DNA of 64,000 bases from Mycolicibacterium stellerae (GCF_003719305.1 NZ_RARC01000031.1:1-64000); one strand, 5' to 3'; positions 52,857-61,983 are shown, numbered from the stretch's first letter. Notes: generated by a model not told the origin, from the letters alone. Program-made: numbers and translations.

Positions 52857-53156
52857 TAGCCCGATCATGTGCTCAAGGACATATCCGCAGGCCGAGAATT
52901 TACATCACGTTCATCGGTTCGACCCGCGGTCATCGATGAGGGTGATAGCCAAAGGCCCGGTAATACACGATGACTCGTGTTTTCGCAGTTCGCTCCGTAC
53001 GCCGTCGCGGAGATTTTCTCGAGCGGCCCGTCGGCGGTTGACATGGCTGTAACACGGGGCGCACAAACTGTTAACTAAAGAGATTCCGCACCAAACGAAT
53101 TGCCCGTGCCCATCGGTATCGGGATCACCTTGCCCTATTGATAACGTCGGCGGCTG
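52857..53156. other. whiB3 upstream region without a gene
   Basis: About 300 bases, A/T-richer than average, with no plausible gene on either strand. A TAACGT box at 53142-53147 lies 9 bases before the next gene's ATG and may start a leaderless transcript. It is likely to be regulatory for whiB3 and the gene at 53157. Confidence 0.45.
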
Positions 53157-53927
53157 ATGATCGCCAACGCCGCTTTCGGCGATGACCCTGGGCGCTGGCC
53201 GCTGCCTGCTGCACGCTCCGCCGACGAGCTGTGGCTCCGCGCAGTCGTCGCAGGCGGGCAGGGCCGCTACGCAAACGCCTACGCCGACCTCGCTTCCGTC
53301 CGACGGGCACACCGTGTCGGGCGGCTGGCCTCGCTGTCCCACAGCACCCAGGCGTCCTTCCTGCGTCAGCTCGGATGGCACGACGAGGCGCGCGGCTGGG
53401 ACGGTCGCGCGCTGGCGATCGCAGGAGCAGATCCCGAGGGCAGCGCCGACGCACTGATCGGTCTGGCCGCCGACGCCCTCGGCGTGGGGAGATTCGCCGC
53501 GTCCGGGGCGGCACTTGCGCGGGTACGGGGTTTGCTCGACGGGGGACCGCCGCGGCTTGCCGTCCGATTGGCGTGGGTGTCGGCCGAATTGGCGATGGCG
53601 ACCGGCGATGGCGCGACGGCAGTGGGTCACGCCGAGCATGCGGTCGAGCTGTCGGCCGCCTTCGGCTCGGCGCGCCACGTCGTGAAATCCGACGTCGTGC
53701 TCGCCGCGGCGCTCTGCTGCGACGGAAGGCTCGACCGCTCGCGCGGGGTGGCAGACGCCTCGCTTGACATCGCGCAGCAACTGGGACTAATCCCGCTGAG
53801 CTGGGCGTTGGCATGTCTGCTCGGCGAAATCGGCAGCGGGAACCGCTCCGAAGATCAAGTCGTTGGAATTCGCGATGTGTCCGCTGATACGGTGCGGCGC
53901 CGTGGCGGCGTGTTGCAAGATCGCTGA
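53157..53927 (+). CDS. Helical-repeat protein, Rv3415c-like
   Basis: A 256-residue Ala-rich protein at the position of M. tuberculosis Rv3415c, just before sigD. The sequence is built of repeated helix pairs with A-x-A-x-G patterns (GQGRYANAYADLASVR, LGWHDEARGWDGRALAIA, GRFAASGAALARV), like TPR or similar solenoids. No catalytic residues or signal peptide are seen. ATG 53157 is the start. It has its own promoter region and precedes sigD by 89 bases, which may make it part of that unit. Confidence 0.65.
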   Translation: MIANAAFGDDPGRWPLPAARSADELWLRAVVAGGQGRYANAYADLASVRRAHRVGRLASLSHSTQASFLRQLGWHDEARGWDGRALAIAGADPEGSADALIGLAADALGVGRFAASGAALARVRGLLDGGPPRLAVRLAWVSAELAMATGDGATAVGHAEHAVELSAAFGSARHVVKSDVVLAAALCCDGRLDRSRGVADASLDIAQQLGLIPLSWALACLLGEIGSGNRSEDQVVGIRDVSADTVRRRGGVLQDR

Positions 53928-54016
53928 GCCGGGCTGCGTCGACCCGACAGTTAGTGTTTAGCCCAGTTACTTAAACGCCACCTGTCCCATTAGTAACGCT
54001 GGAGAGAGCTTCACCG

Positions 54017-54595
54017 ATGACAATTTCGGGAGAACGTCTCGATGCTGTCGTTGCTGAAGCCGTGGCGGGCAACCGGGACGCGCTCCGGGAGGTGCTGGAG
54101 ACCATCCGTCCCATCGTTGTCCGCTACTGCCGGGCGAGGGTCGGGACGGCCGAGCGGAGCGGTCTCTCAGCTGACGATGTGGCACAGGAGGTGTGCTTGG
54201 CCGCCATCACGGCGCTGCCCCGTTACAAGGATCAGGGACGACCGTTCCTGGCCTTTGTGTACGGCATCGCCGCCCACAAGGTTGCCGACGCGCATCGCGC
54301 GGCCGCCCGGAACCGCTCTGAGCCGACGGAAGTCGTGCCGGAGCGCTTCGCCGCGGAGGCCGGTCCCGAACAACTCGCCATCGAGGGTGAAGCCGCACAG
54401 CGGATGAACAGGCTATTGGCGATCCTGCCCGAGAAGCAGCGGGAGATTCTGATCCTGCGCGTGGTCGTCGGCATGAGCGCGGAGGAGACCGCGGAGGCGG
54501 TCGGCAGCACGGCTGGCGCCGTCCGGGTGGCACAGCACCGGGCGCTGGCGCGGCTGAAGTCGGAGATCATCGCGACGGGGCACGACCATGCCTGA
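54017..54595 (+). CDS. sigD: ECF sigma factor SigD
   Basis: A 192-residue extracytoplasmic-function sigma factor. Region 2: DDVAQEVCLAAITALPRYKDQ with GIAAHKVADAHRA. Region 4: LPEKQREILILRVVVGMSAEETAEAVGSTAGAVRVAQHRAL, in short pieces. In M. tuberculosis SigD acts in stationary phase and starvation. GGAGAGAG lies about 10 bases before ATG 54017. GTAACGCT at 53993-54000 resembles the -35 reported for SigD promoters (from memory), but the spacing does not fit the ATG. The anti-sigma gene overlaps its end by 8 bases. Confidence 0.95.
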   Translation: MTISGERLDAVVAEAVAGNRDALREVLETIRPIVVRYCRARVGTAERSGLSADDVAQEVCLAAITALPRYKDQGRPFLAFVYGIAAHKVADAHRAAARNRSEPTEVVPERFAAEAGPEQLAIEGEAAQRMNRLLAILPEKQREILILRVVVGMSAEETAEAVGSTAGAVRVAQHRALARLKSEIIATGHDHA

Positions 54596-55862
54596 TTTCC
54601 GGCGCTGGGGTGCAAACGGAGGCGATCCGTCGCTCAACGCCATCGCGCGCACGGATCGCTACCTGGACTCGCTCGCTGCCGAGCAGCCGGTCTATGCGAC
54701 CGATCCCGCCGACGCCGAGCTAGCCAGCCTGATGTCAGGCTGGCGTGACGAAGTGCGCAGGCCGCCTGCGAGGGTTGCGTCGCAGCGCGACGCCGAGATC
54801 GTGCTGCAGCGCGCGTTGGCCTCGCGGCGACGGACACGGATGTCGATGGCCGTCATGGGCTCCGTTGCCGCTGCGCTGCTGTGCCTGGGCGGGTTTGGTG
54901 CCCTCGTCTACGGGGCGGCGCCAGGCGATGCGTTGTATGGGCTGCGGGTGTCGCTGTTCGGTGAGCAACAGGTGACCCGCGACGACCAGGTCACGTTGGC
55001 CGCCCAGACGGAGATGCAGCAGGTCCAGCAACTCATCGATCAGGGCAACTGGGAGGCCGCCCAGGACAAGCTGCAGACCATCACGTCGACCGTGCAGACC
55101 GTCGAGGATCCTCAGCGCCAGCAGGAGCTGCAACAGCAGCTGAACCAGTTGACGGTCAAGGTGGAGAACCGCGACCCCGAGGCCACGGTTCCGGAGTCCG
55201 CGTTGATCAACCCGGCGGTGCCTGCCGCCCCGGCGGTGCCCGAGGGTCCGGGGCTTTCGCTACCAGTTGAGCTGCCGTCGTTGCCCAGCCTGCCGGTGCC
55301 ACCGTCTGGACCCGGGGTGCCGCTGCCCGACATCTCGCTGCCTCAGATACCGCTGCCTCAGATGCCGCTGCCGGGACCCGGTGTCCCGCCGGATATTTCG
55401 CTTCCTTCGCTTCCTGTGCCCAAGCCGATCCCCGGGTCGAAACCGGGCCAGGATCAACCGAAACCGGGCCAGGATCAACCGAAGCCGGGCCAGGACCAAC
55501 CGAAGCCAGGCCAGGACCAACCGAAGCCAGTGCCGGACGAACCCGAGCCTGCGCCCGCGCCGGACGAACAGCCCGAACCGATCGAGCCGCCCAAGCCGCT
55601 CGAGCCGCCCAAGCCGGTCGAACAGCCGAAGCCGGTCGAGCAGCCGAAGCCGCTGATCCCGGGGGACATCCCGATTCCGAAGCCCGCGCCTGCGCCCGAA
55701 CCGCCGCCTGTGCAGGAAGCTCCGGTAGCGCCGGTCATACCGGTTGCGCCCGCTCCGAAGCCGCCACCTGCCCTAGCGCCTGTGCAGGAAGCACCGCCGG
55801 TGGAGCAGCCGACGACGACGATTTTGCCCGTGCCGGGGCAGAAGCCGAAACAAGGGGACTGA
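54588..55862 (+). CDS. rsdA: Anti-sigma-D factor RsdA with Pro-rich exterior
   Basis: RsdA holds SigD inactive and is degraded in response to signals. The 424 residues have a cytosolic N-terminal sigma-binding part (about 1-84), one membrane segment (VMGSVAAALLCLGGFGALVYG, about residues 88-108), a helical stretch with QTEMQQVQQLIDQGNW, and a long Pro-rich tail outside. The tail includes four tandem 7-residue units, PKPGQDQ, then PEPAPAP and EPPKP/VEQPKP repeats. ATG 54588 overlaps sigD by 8 bases. Homologue of Rv3413c. Confidence 0.9.
   Translation: MPDFRRWGANGGDPSLNAIARTDRYLDSLAAEQPVYATDPADAELASLMSGWRDEVRRPPARVASQRDAEIVLQRALASRRRTRMSMAVMGSVAAALLCLGGFGALVYGAAPGDALYGLRVSLFGEQQVTRDDQVTLAAQTEMQQVQQLIDQGNWEAAQDKLQTITSTVQTVEDPQRQQELQQQLNQLTVKVENRDPEATVPESALINPAVPAAPAVPEGPGLSLPVELPSLPSLPVPPSGPGVPLPDISLPQIPLPQMPLPGPGVPPDISLPSLPVPKPIPGSKPGQDQPKPGQDQPKPGQDQPKPGQDQPKPVPDEPEPAPAPDEQPEPIEPPKPLEPPKPVEQPKPVEQPKPLIPGDIPIPKPAPAPEPPPVQEAPVAPVIPVAPAPKPPPALAPVQEAPPVEQPTTTILPVPGQKPKQGD
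55440..55523 (+). repeat. Four tandem 21-bp repeats in rsdA
   Basis: Units of AAACCGGGCCAGGATCAACCG start at 55440, 55461, 55482 and 55503 with one to four changes. They encode KPGQDQP four times in the Pro-rich tail. Such repeats can vary in number between strains. Confidence 0.9.
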
Positions 55863-55873
55863 CGAATCAGCTC

Positions 55874-56278
55874 TCAGCGATAGCCGTCGGGCTCCGTCGT
55901 CGCCTCGTTGAGCGAAGCGTCGGCGTAGCCGCGGCAATAATCCCAGGTCACATACGCGTCGGGCTCGGGATCATAAGCAGGTTCGTGAGGTCGCACGGTC
56001 CCGTCGACCAACAGCTGCAAAAGATTGGCCCGCAGCATGTCCCAGTCGTGATAGTGGTCCTGCTGGCATTCGTCACAGCACACCACAAGGCCGCGAATTC
56101 CCTTGTGCGCCAAAAGGGCTTCATAGACAGCGAGGTCGGCCAGATCGGCCTCCACCGCGGTGCGTTCCTGCGCGTCCAGTGGCTGGCCGGGTTCCAGCGC
56201 GTCCAGCGCCCCCGAGGGGTCGCATGGGTCGTCGGCGAACGGATCCGGCGGCAAACCAGGTGGCAGGTGGTCTCGCAC
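55874..56278 (-). CDS. DUF5319-family protein (Rv3412-like)
   Basis: A 134-residue cytosolic protein of unknown role, matching Rv3412 in position. The start MRDHLPPGLPPDPFADDP is diagnostic. VVCCDECQQDHYHDWDM has a Cys/His cluster that could bind metal. GTG 56278 is 6 bases after TAGGGT (minus strand, 56285-56290), so the transcript is probably leaderless. It is divergent from guaB2 by 144 bases and convergent with rsdA. Confidence 0.85.
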   Translation of the reverse strand: MRDHLPPGLPPDPFADDPCDPSGALDALEPGQPLDAQERTAVEADLADLAVYEALLAHKGIRGLVVCCDECQQDHYHDWDMLRANLLQLLVDGTVRPHEPAYDPEPDAYVTWDYCRGYADASLNEATTEPDGYR

Positions 56279-56284
56279 GGTTCC

Positions 56285-56290
56285 ACCCTA
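56285..56290 (-). promoter_or_regulatory. Candidate -10 box for leaderless DUF5319 gene
   Basis: TAGGGT on the minus strand, then six bases, then GTG 56278. Confidence 0.45.
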
Positions 56291-56379
56291 GCTAGCGACA
56301 CTGGCTCCCGCCAGCGGTTGCCATCGAGGGGCGGCACCCCGCCGGTCTCGGTGGGGCCAGTTCTCCGTGCCAATGCCGA

Positions 56380-56385
56380 TAAGAT
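56380..56385 (+). promoter_or_regulatory. Candidate -10 box of guaB2
   Basis: TAAGAT (TANNNT), about 37 bases before ATG 56423; a transcript from here would have a short leader containing GGAGG at 56408-56412. The -35 is unclear. Confidence 0.35.
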
Positions 56386-56422
56386 GGTTATCTGGCTCCC
56401 CGCCGATGGAGGCTCGAAACCC

Positions 56423-57964
56423 ATGTCGATCGCTGAAAGCGACATCCCCATCGCCGTACCGGTACCGACCGGCGGCGACGATCCCACCAAGATCGCCATG
56501 CTCGGACTGACGTTCGACGACGTGCTGTTGCTTCCTGCCGCCTCCGACGTGGTGCCGGCCACGGCCGACACATCCAGTCAGCTCACCCGGCGGATCCGGC
56601 TGAAGGTGCCGTTGGTCAGCTCGGCGATGGACACCGTGACCGAGTCGCGGATGGCGATCGCGATGGCCCGTGCGGGCGGCATGGGTGTGCTTCACCGCAA
56701 TCTCCCGGTCGCCGAGCAGGCCGGCCAGGTCGAAACGGTCAAGAGGTCGGAAGCCGGGATGGTCACCGACCCGGTCACCTGCTCTCCTGACAACACGCTG
56801 GCCGAGGTCGACGCGATGTGCGCGAGGTTCCGGATCTCGGGGCTGCCCGTCGTCGACGACACCGGCTCCCTGGTCGGCATCATCACCAACCGCGACATGC
56901 GCTTCGAAGTCGATATGAACAAACCGGTTTCGGAGGTGATGACCAAGGCGCCGCTGATCACCGCGCGCGAGGGCGTCACCGCCGACGCGGCCCTTGGTCT
57001 GTTGCGCCGCAACAAGATCGAGAAGCTACCGATCGTCGACGGACACGGCCGGTTGACCGGGCTGATCACCGTCAAGGACTTCGTGAAGACCGAGCAGCAC
57101 CCATACGCCACCAAGGACCGCGACGGCCGCCTTCTGGTCGGAGCCGCGGTCGGCATCGGCGCCGACGCGTGGACGCGGGCGATGACGTTGGCCGACGCCG
57201 GCGCCGACGTGCTGATCGTCGACACCGCGCATGCCCACAACCGGCAGGTGCTCGACATGGTCAACAAGGTCAAACGCGAACTCGGTCATCGGGTGGACGT
57301 GATCGGCGGCAACGTCGCCACCCGTGCCGCGGCGGCCGCGTTGGTCGAGGCGGGCGCCGACGCGGTGAAGGTGGGCGTTGGCCCCGGCTCCATCTGCACC
57401 ACCCGCGTGGTCGCCGGGGTCGGCGCACCGCAGATCACCGCGATTCTCGAGGCGGTCGCGGCGTGTGCCCCTTCGGGAGTGCCCGTCATCGCCGACGGTG
57501 GCCTGCAGTATTCGGGCGACATCGCCAAGGCGCTGGCTGCCGGCGCATCGACCGCCATGCTGGGCTCGCTGCTCGCAGGCACCGCCGAGGCGCCCGGCGA
57601 CCTGATCTTCGTCAACGGCAAGCAGTTCAAGAGCTACCGGGGAATGGGCTCGCTCGGCGCGATGCAGGGCCGCGCAGGCGCCAAGTCGTACTCGAAAGAC
57701 CGCTACTTCCAAGACGATGCACTCAGCGAGGACAAGCTGGTTCCTGAGGGCATCGAGGGCCGCGTCCCGTTCCGCGGTCCACTGTCGACGGTGATCCGCC
57801 AACTGACCGGTGGCCTGCAGGCCGCGATGGGGTACACAGGGGCGGCGTCGATCGAGCAGTTGCAGCAGGCGCAGTTCGTGCGAATCACCCCGGCGGGGTT
57901 GAAGGAAAGCCATCCGCACGACATCACGATGACCGTCGAAGCGCCCAACTACTACACCCGATAG
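56423..57964 (+). CDS. guaB2: Inosine-5'-monophosphate dehydrogenase
   Basis: GuaB2 oxidises IMP to XMP, the rate-setting step of GMP synthesis and an essential enzyme. The 513-residue product has the catalytic core split by two CBS domains (VTCSPDNTLAEVDAM and LITAREGVTADAAL). The catalytic Cys is in GPGSICTTR, and the flap with DDALSEDKLVPEG and the C-terminal ESHPHDI follow. The open frame reaches back 440 bases, but ATG 56423 has GGAGG upstream and gives a family-like start. guaB3 follows 9 bases later. Confidence 0.95.
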   Translation: MSIAESDIPIAVPVPTGGDDPTKIAMLGLTFDDVLLLPAASDVVPATADTSSQLTRRIRLKVPLVSSAMDTVTESRMAIAMARAGGMGVLHRNLPVAEQAGQVETVKRSEAGMVTDPVTCSPDNTLAEVDAMCARFRISGLPVVDDTGSLVGIITNRDMRFEVDMNKPVSEVMTKAPLITAREGVTADAALGLLRRNKIEKLPIVDGHGRLTGLITVKDFVKTEQHPYATKDRDGRLLVGAAVGIGADAWTRAMTLADAGADVLIVDTAHAHNRQVLDMVNKVKRELGHRVDVIGGNVATRAAAAALVEAGADAVKVGVGPGSICTTRVVAGVGAPQITAILEAVAACAPSGVPVIADGGLQYSGDIAKALAAGASTAMLGSLLAGTAEAPGDLIFVNGKQFKSYRGMGSLGAMQGRAGAKSYSKDRYFQDDALSEDKLVPEGIEGRVPFRGPLSTVIRQLTGGLQAAMGYTGAASIEQLQQAQFVRITPAGLKESHPHDITMTVEAPNYYTR

Positions 57965-57973
57965 CGAGTCCGC

Positions 57974-59110
57974 ATGCGCGACATGGTCGAAATCGGGATG
58001 GGCCGAACCGCCCGCCGCACTTATGAACTCGGCGACATCAACATCGTCCCGTCCCGCAGGACCCGGTCGTCGCAGGACGTCTCGACGACCTGGCAGCTCG
58101 ACGCGTACCGGTTCGAGATCCCCGTCGTCGCCCATCCGACCGACGCCCTGGTGTCGGTCGAGTTCGCGATCGAGATCGGCCGTCTCGGCGGTCTCGGCGT
58201 GCTCAACGGCGAGGGGTTGATCGGCAGGCACGCCGACGTGGCGGCCAAGATCGCCCAGGTTATCGAGGCCGCGGAGAAGGAACCCGAACCCGCCGCCTCG
58301 ATCCGGCTTCTGCAGCAACTACATTCGGCACCGCTGGACCCCGAGCTTCTCGGTGCTGCCGTCGCGCGAATCCGCGAAGCCGGAGTAACCACTGCCGTCC
58401 GGGTCAGCCCGCAGAACGCGCAGGCGTTGACGCCGTCGTTGGTGGCCGCAGGAATAGACCTGCTGGTCATCCAGGGCACCATCGTGTCGGCTGAGCGCGT
58501 CGCTCAAGACGGTGAGCCGCTCAACCTCAAGACATTCATCTCCGAGTTGGACATACCAGTCGTTGCGGGCGGCGTGCTGGACCATCGCACCGCGCTGCAC
58601 CTGATGCGCACCGGCGCCGCGGGCGTGATCGTCGGCTACGGCTCGACCAGCGGTGTCACCACCAGTGACGAGGTGCTCGGCATCAGCGTGCCGATGGCGA
58701 CCGCGATCGCCGACGCCGCCGCCGCAAGGCGCGAGTATCTCGACGAGACCGGCGGCCGGTACGTCCATGTGCTGGCAGACGGCGACATCCACACGTCCGG
58801 CGACCTGGCCAAGGCCATTGCCTGCGGGGCCGACGCCGTGGTGCTCGGCACGCCGTTGTCGCTGGCCGCCGAGGCGCTCGGCGACGGTTGGTTCTGGCCC
58901 GCCGCCGCCGCCCACCCGTCACTTCCCCGCGGGGCGCTGCTGCAGATCGCGCTCGGCGAGCGACCGTCGCTTGCGCAGGTGCTCACCGGCCCGTCTGACG
59001 ATCCGTTCGGCTCGTTGAACCTGGTCGGCGGCTTGCGCCGGTCGATGGCCAAGGCCGGCTACTGCGATCTGAAGGAGTTCCAGAAGGTCGGCCTTACCGT
59101 CGGAAGCTGA
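57974..59110 (+). CDS. guaB3: GuaB3-family protein (IMP dehydrogenase-related)
   Basis: A 378-residue IMPDH/GMPR-fold barrel without CBS domains, always next to guaB2 in actinobacteria. It starts MRDMVEIGMGRTARRTYEL (an inner ATG at 57983 is also possible) and has VVAHPTDALVSVEF, VVAGGVLDHRTALHLMRTGAAG, and GGRYVHVLADGDIHTSGDL. In place of the GSxCTT catalytic loop of GuaB2 there is IQGTIVSAERVA, without Cys, so standard IMPDH chemistry is not expected. The role in mycobacteria is not settled. Confidence 0.92.
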   Translation: MRDMVEIGMGRTARRTYELGDINIVPSRRTRSSQDVSTTWQLDAYRFEIPVVAHPTDALVSVEFAIEIGRLGGLGVLNGEGLIGRHADVAAKIAQVIEAAEKEPEPAASIRLLQQLHSAPLDPELLGAAVARIREAGVTTAVRVSPQNAQALTPSLVAAGIDLLVIQGTIVSAERVAQDGEPLNLKTFISELDIPVVAGGVLDHRTALHLMRTGAAGVIVGYGSTSGVTTSDEVLGISVPMATAIADAAAARREYLDETGGRYVHVLADGDIHTSGDLAKAIACGADAVVLGTPLSLAAEALGDGWFWPAAAAHPSLPRGALLQIALGERPSLAQVLTGPSDDPFGSLNLVGGLRRSMAKAGYCDLKEFQKVGLTVGS

Positions 59111-59128
59111 CAGTAGGAGGCGCACACC

Positions 59129-60109
59129 GTGCAGTACACGCGACTGGGGTCATCTGGCCTCACCGTCAGTCGCATCGCATTCGGATGCATGAGCTTCGGT
59201 GTTCCGACGGAGATCACGCCGTGGACGTTGGGCGACGAGGACGCCCAGCCGTTCTTTCGGCAGGCCGTCGAGCTCGGGATCACGCTGTGGGACACCGCCA
59301 ACTTCTACGGCGCGGGTAGCTCCGAGGAAATCGTCGGCCGGGCACTGCGCGAGTACACCCGCCGCGACGACATCGTGCTGGCCACCAAGGTCTTCCTTCC
59401 GATGCACGGTGGTCCAGGCGGCTCGGGCTTGTCGCGTAAGGCGGTGATGGAACAGATCGACGCGTCGTTGACGCGACTCGGTACCGACTACGTGGACGTT
59501 TATCAGATTCACCGCTTCGACCCGGACACCCCGGTCGAAGAGACCATGGCGGCCCTTCACGACGTCGTCACGGCGGGCAAGGCGCGCTATATCGGGGCAT
59601 CCTCCATGTGGGCATGGCAATTCGCCAAGATGCAGCACACCGCCGACGTGCACGGCTGGACGAAGTTCATCTCGATGCAGGACCAATACAGCCTCATCTA
59701 CCGTGAGGAGGAACGCGAGATGTTCGGCCTGCTCACGGATCAGGGCGTGGGCAGCATCCCGTGGAGTCCTCTGGCCGGCGGACGGGTGACCCGGCCGTGG
59801 GGCGACCAAACGTCGACGCGTGGGGAGACCAACCCGGACACCGATTTCAACGGCAGACCGTTGTTCCTCGAAAGCGATCACCAGATCGTGGATGCCGTCG
59901 AACGCATCGCGGCCGAGCGCGGCGCGCCGATGGCGCAGATCGCGCTGGCATGGGTGCTGAAGAACCCCGTGGTCAGCGCGCCGATCGTGGGCGCCACCAA
60001 GACCCACCACCTGGCCGACGCCGTGGCTGCGCTGGACATCGAGCTCATCACCGACGAGGTCGAGGCGCTCGAACGGCACTACGTCCCGCGCAGTCCGACC
60101 TACTTCTGA
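59129..60109 (+). CDS. Aldo/keto reductase
   Basis: A 326-residue NADPH-dependent aldo/keto reductase of the YghZ/Gpr-like group. The TIM-barrel signatures are visible: FGCMSFG, the catalytic Asp in DTANFYG, Lys in LATKVFLPM, and His in YQIHRFDPDTP. The C-terminal loop has IVGATKTHHLADAV, the NADP site. GTG 59129 has AGGAGG at 8 bases. It sits between guaB3 and choD. Substrate unknown; such enzymes reduce aldehydes, ketones or sugars. Confidence 0.88.
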   Translation: MQYTRLGSSGLTVSRIAFGCMSFGVPTEITPWTLGDEDAQPFFRQAVELGITLWDTANFYGAGSSEEIVGRALREYTRRDDIVLATKVFLPMHGGPGGSGLSRKAVMEQIDASLTRLGTDYVDVYQIHRFDPDTPVEETMAALHDVVTAGKARYIGASSMWAWQFAKMQHTADVHGWTKFISMQDQYSLIYREEEREMFGLLTDQGVGSIPWSPLAGGRVTRPWGDQTSTRGETNPDTDFNGRPLFLESDHQIVDAVERIAAERGAPMAQIALAWVLKNPVVSAPIVGATKTHHLADAVAALDIELITDEVEALERHYVPRSPTYF

Positions 60110-60207
60110 GCACTTCTCGAACGCTGCCCGTCGCGTTTGCCCGACGGCAAATCAACTTAGGAGAACCTCCCTAGCATGTTACCGGCGGGTAAGTTCATAA
60201 TGGGTCG

Positions 60208-61953
60208 ATGCAGCCTGACTATGACGTTCTGATCATCGGTTCGGGGTTCGGGGGCAGCGTTTCGGCATTGCGGCTGACCGAGAAGGGCTACCGCGTCGGC
60301 GTCCTCGAAGCGGGCCCCCGCTACGCCGACGATGAGTTCGCCAAGACCTCGTGGAATCTGCGCAAGTTCCTCTGGATGCCCAAGCTCGGCATGTACGGGA
60401 TTCAGCGCATACACCTGCTCCGCAACGTCATGATCCTGGCAGGCGCGGGCGTCGGGGGCGGCTCGCTGAATTACGCCAACACTCTCTACGTGCCGCCGGA
60501 CCCCTTCTTCAACGACCCGCAGTGGAAGCACATCACCGACTGGCGCGCCGAGTTGTTGCCGCACTACGAGCAGGCGCAGCGCATGCTCGGCGTGGTGCAG
60601 AATCCGACGTTCACCGATGCCGACAAGATCATGAAAGAGGTGGCCGACGACATGGGTGTCGGCGACACGTTCGTCGCGACGCCGGTGGGGGTTTTCTTCG
60701 GGCCCGACGGCACCAAGACGCCGGGCAAGACCGTGCCCGATCCGTACTTCGGCGGCGCGGGGCCCGATCGCACCGGCTGCATCGAGTGCGGTGCCTGCAT
60801 GACGGGTTGCCGGTACGGCGCCAAGAACACGCTGGTGAAGAATTACCTGGGATTGGCGGAATCCGCTGGCGCGCAGGTGCATCCGATGACCACAGTGACC
60901 GGATTCAAGCAGCGACCCGACGGGCTGTGGGAGGTCAAGACCGCTCACACCGGCAGGCTGCTGCGCCGCAAGCGCCGTACCTTCACCGCCACCCACCTCA
61001 TCCTCGCCGCAGGTACGTTCGGTACGCAGAAGCTGCTGTTCAAGATGCGCGACCGCGGCGACCTGCCCAAGCTGTCGGACAAACTCGGCGTGCTCACCCG
61101 CACCAACTCCGAGTCGATCGTCGGTGCAGGACGACTCGAGGTGCGCGACGATCTCGACCTCACCCACGGGGTGGCGATCACGTCGTCCATTCATCCCACG
61201 CCCGACACCCACATCGAGCCGGTCCGCTACGGCAAGGGCTCCAACGCGATGGGCCTGCTGCAGACGTTGATGACTGACGGCACGGGACCAAGCGGCACCG
61301 ACACCCCGCGCTGGCGGCAGCTGCTTGACCAGGCGGGCGAGAACCCCAGGCAGATGCTGCGGCTGCTCAACCCCGCGCGGTGGAGCGAGCGGACGATGAT
61401 CGCGCTGGTCATGCAGCACCTCGACAACTCGATCACGACCTACACCAAGCGCACCAAACTCGGCTTCCGCCGGATGGTGAGCAAGCAGGGTCACGGCGAG
61501 CCCAACCCGACCTGGATTCCGGTGGGTAACGAGGTCACCCGTCGGCTGGCAAAGAAGATCGACGGTGTCGCGGGCGGAACCTGGGGCGAGTTGTTCAACA
61601 TCCCGCTGACCGCTCACTTCCTCGGCGGTGCGGCGATCGGCGACAGCCCCGAGCACGGCGTGATCGATCCGTACCAGCGTGTGTACAACTATCCGACGAT
61701 GTATGTGGTCGACGGCGCGTCGGTGTCGGCCAACCTCGGCGTCAACCCCTCGCTGAGCATCACTGCGCAGGCCGAGCGGGCGGCGTCGCTGTGGCCCAAC
61801 AAGGGCGAAGACGACCTGCGGCCGCCGCAGGGCGAGCCCTACAAGCGACTCGCCCCCGTCGAGCCCAAGCGTCCCGTCGTACCGGCCAATGCCGTCGGCG
61901 CGCTGCGGCGCATTCCGTTCGAACCGGGCGAAAAGGTCAGCTCGGTCGGTTAA
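60208..61953 (+). CDS. choD: Cholesterol oxidase-like GMC oxidoreductase ChoD
   Basis: A 581-residue FAD enzyme of the GMC family. The FAD motif is GSGFGGSVSALRLTEKG, then GVGGGSLNYANTLY and ILAAGTFGTQKLL. The C-terminal active-site part has GGAAIGDSPEHGVID and NLGVNPSLSITAQAER. ChoD oxidises the 3-hydroxyl of sterols and is named for the M. tuberculosis homologue Rv3409c, though its true substrate has been questioned. A four-Cys cluster CIECGACMTGC (about residues 191-201) stands out. ATG 60208 starts the gene after a short intergenic stretch. Confidence 0.9.
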   Translation: MQPDYDVLIIGSGFGGSVSALRLTEKGYRVGVLEAGPRYADDEFAKTSWNLRKFLWMPKLGMYGIQRIHLLRNVMILAGAGVGGGSLNYANTLYVPPDPFFNDPQWKHITDWRAELLPHYEQAQRMLGVVQNPTFTDADKIMKEVADDMGVGDTFVATPVGVFFGPDGTKTPGKTVPDPYFGGAGPDRTGCIECGACMTGCRYGAKNTLVKNYLGLAESAGAQVHPMTTVTGFKQRPDGLWEVKTAHTGRLLRRKRRTFTATHLILAAGTFGTQKLLFKMRDRGDLPKLSDKLGVLTRTNSESIVGAGRLEVRDDLDLTHGVAITSSIHPTPDTHIEPVRYGKGSNAMGLLQTLMTDGTGPSGTDTPRWRQLLDQAGENPRQMLRLLNPARWSERTMIALVMQHLDNSITTYTKRTKLGFRRMVSKQGHGEPNPTWIPVGNEVTRRLAKKIDGVAGGTWGELFNIPLTAHFLGGAAIGDSPEHGVIDPYQRVYNYPTMYVVDGASVSANLGVNPSLSITAQAERAASLWPNKGEDDLRPPQGEPYKRLAPVEPKRPVVPANAVGALRRIPFEPGEKVSSVG

Positions 61954-61983
61954 CCGCGGCGTATCCGGGGTATTTCTCCGGCC

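Noticed and set aside
53993..54000. SigD-dependent promoter of sigD at GTAACGCT
   Set aside because: The element resembles a -35, but a -10 at normal spacing would fall on the start codon. Kept only as a note under sigD.
60157..61656. Open frame of about 499 codons opposite choD
   Set aside because: choD is clear on the plus strand; the opposite frame shows no domain.
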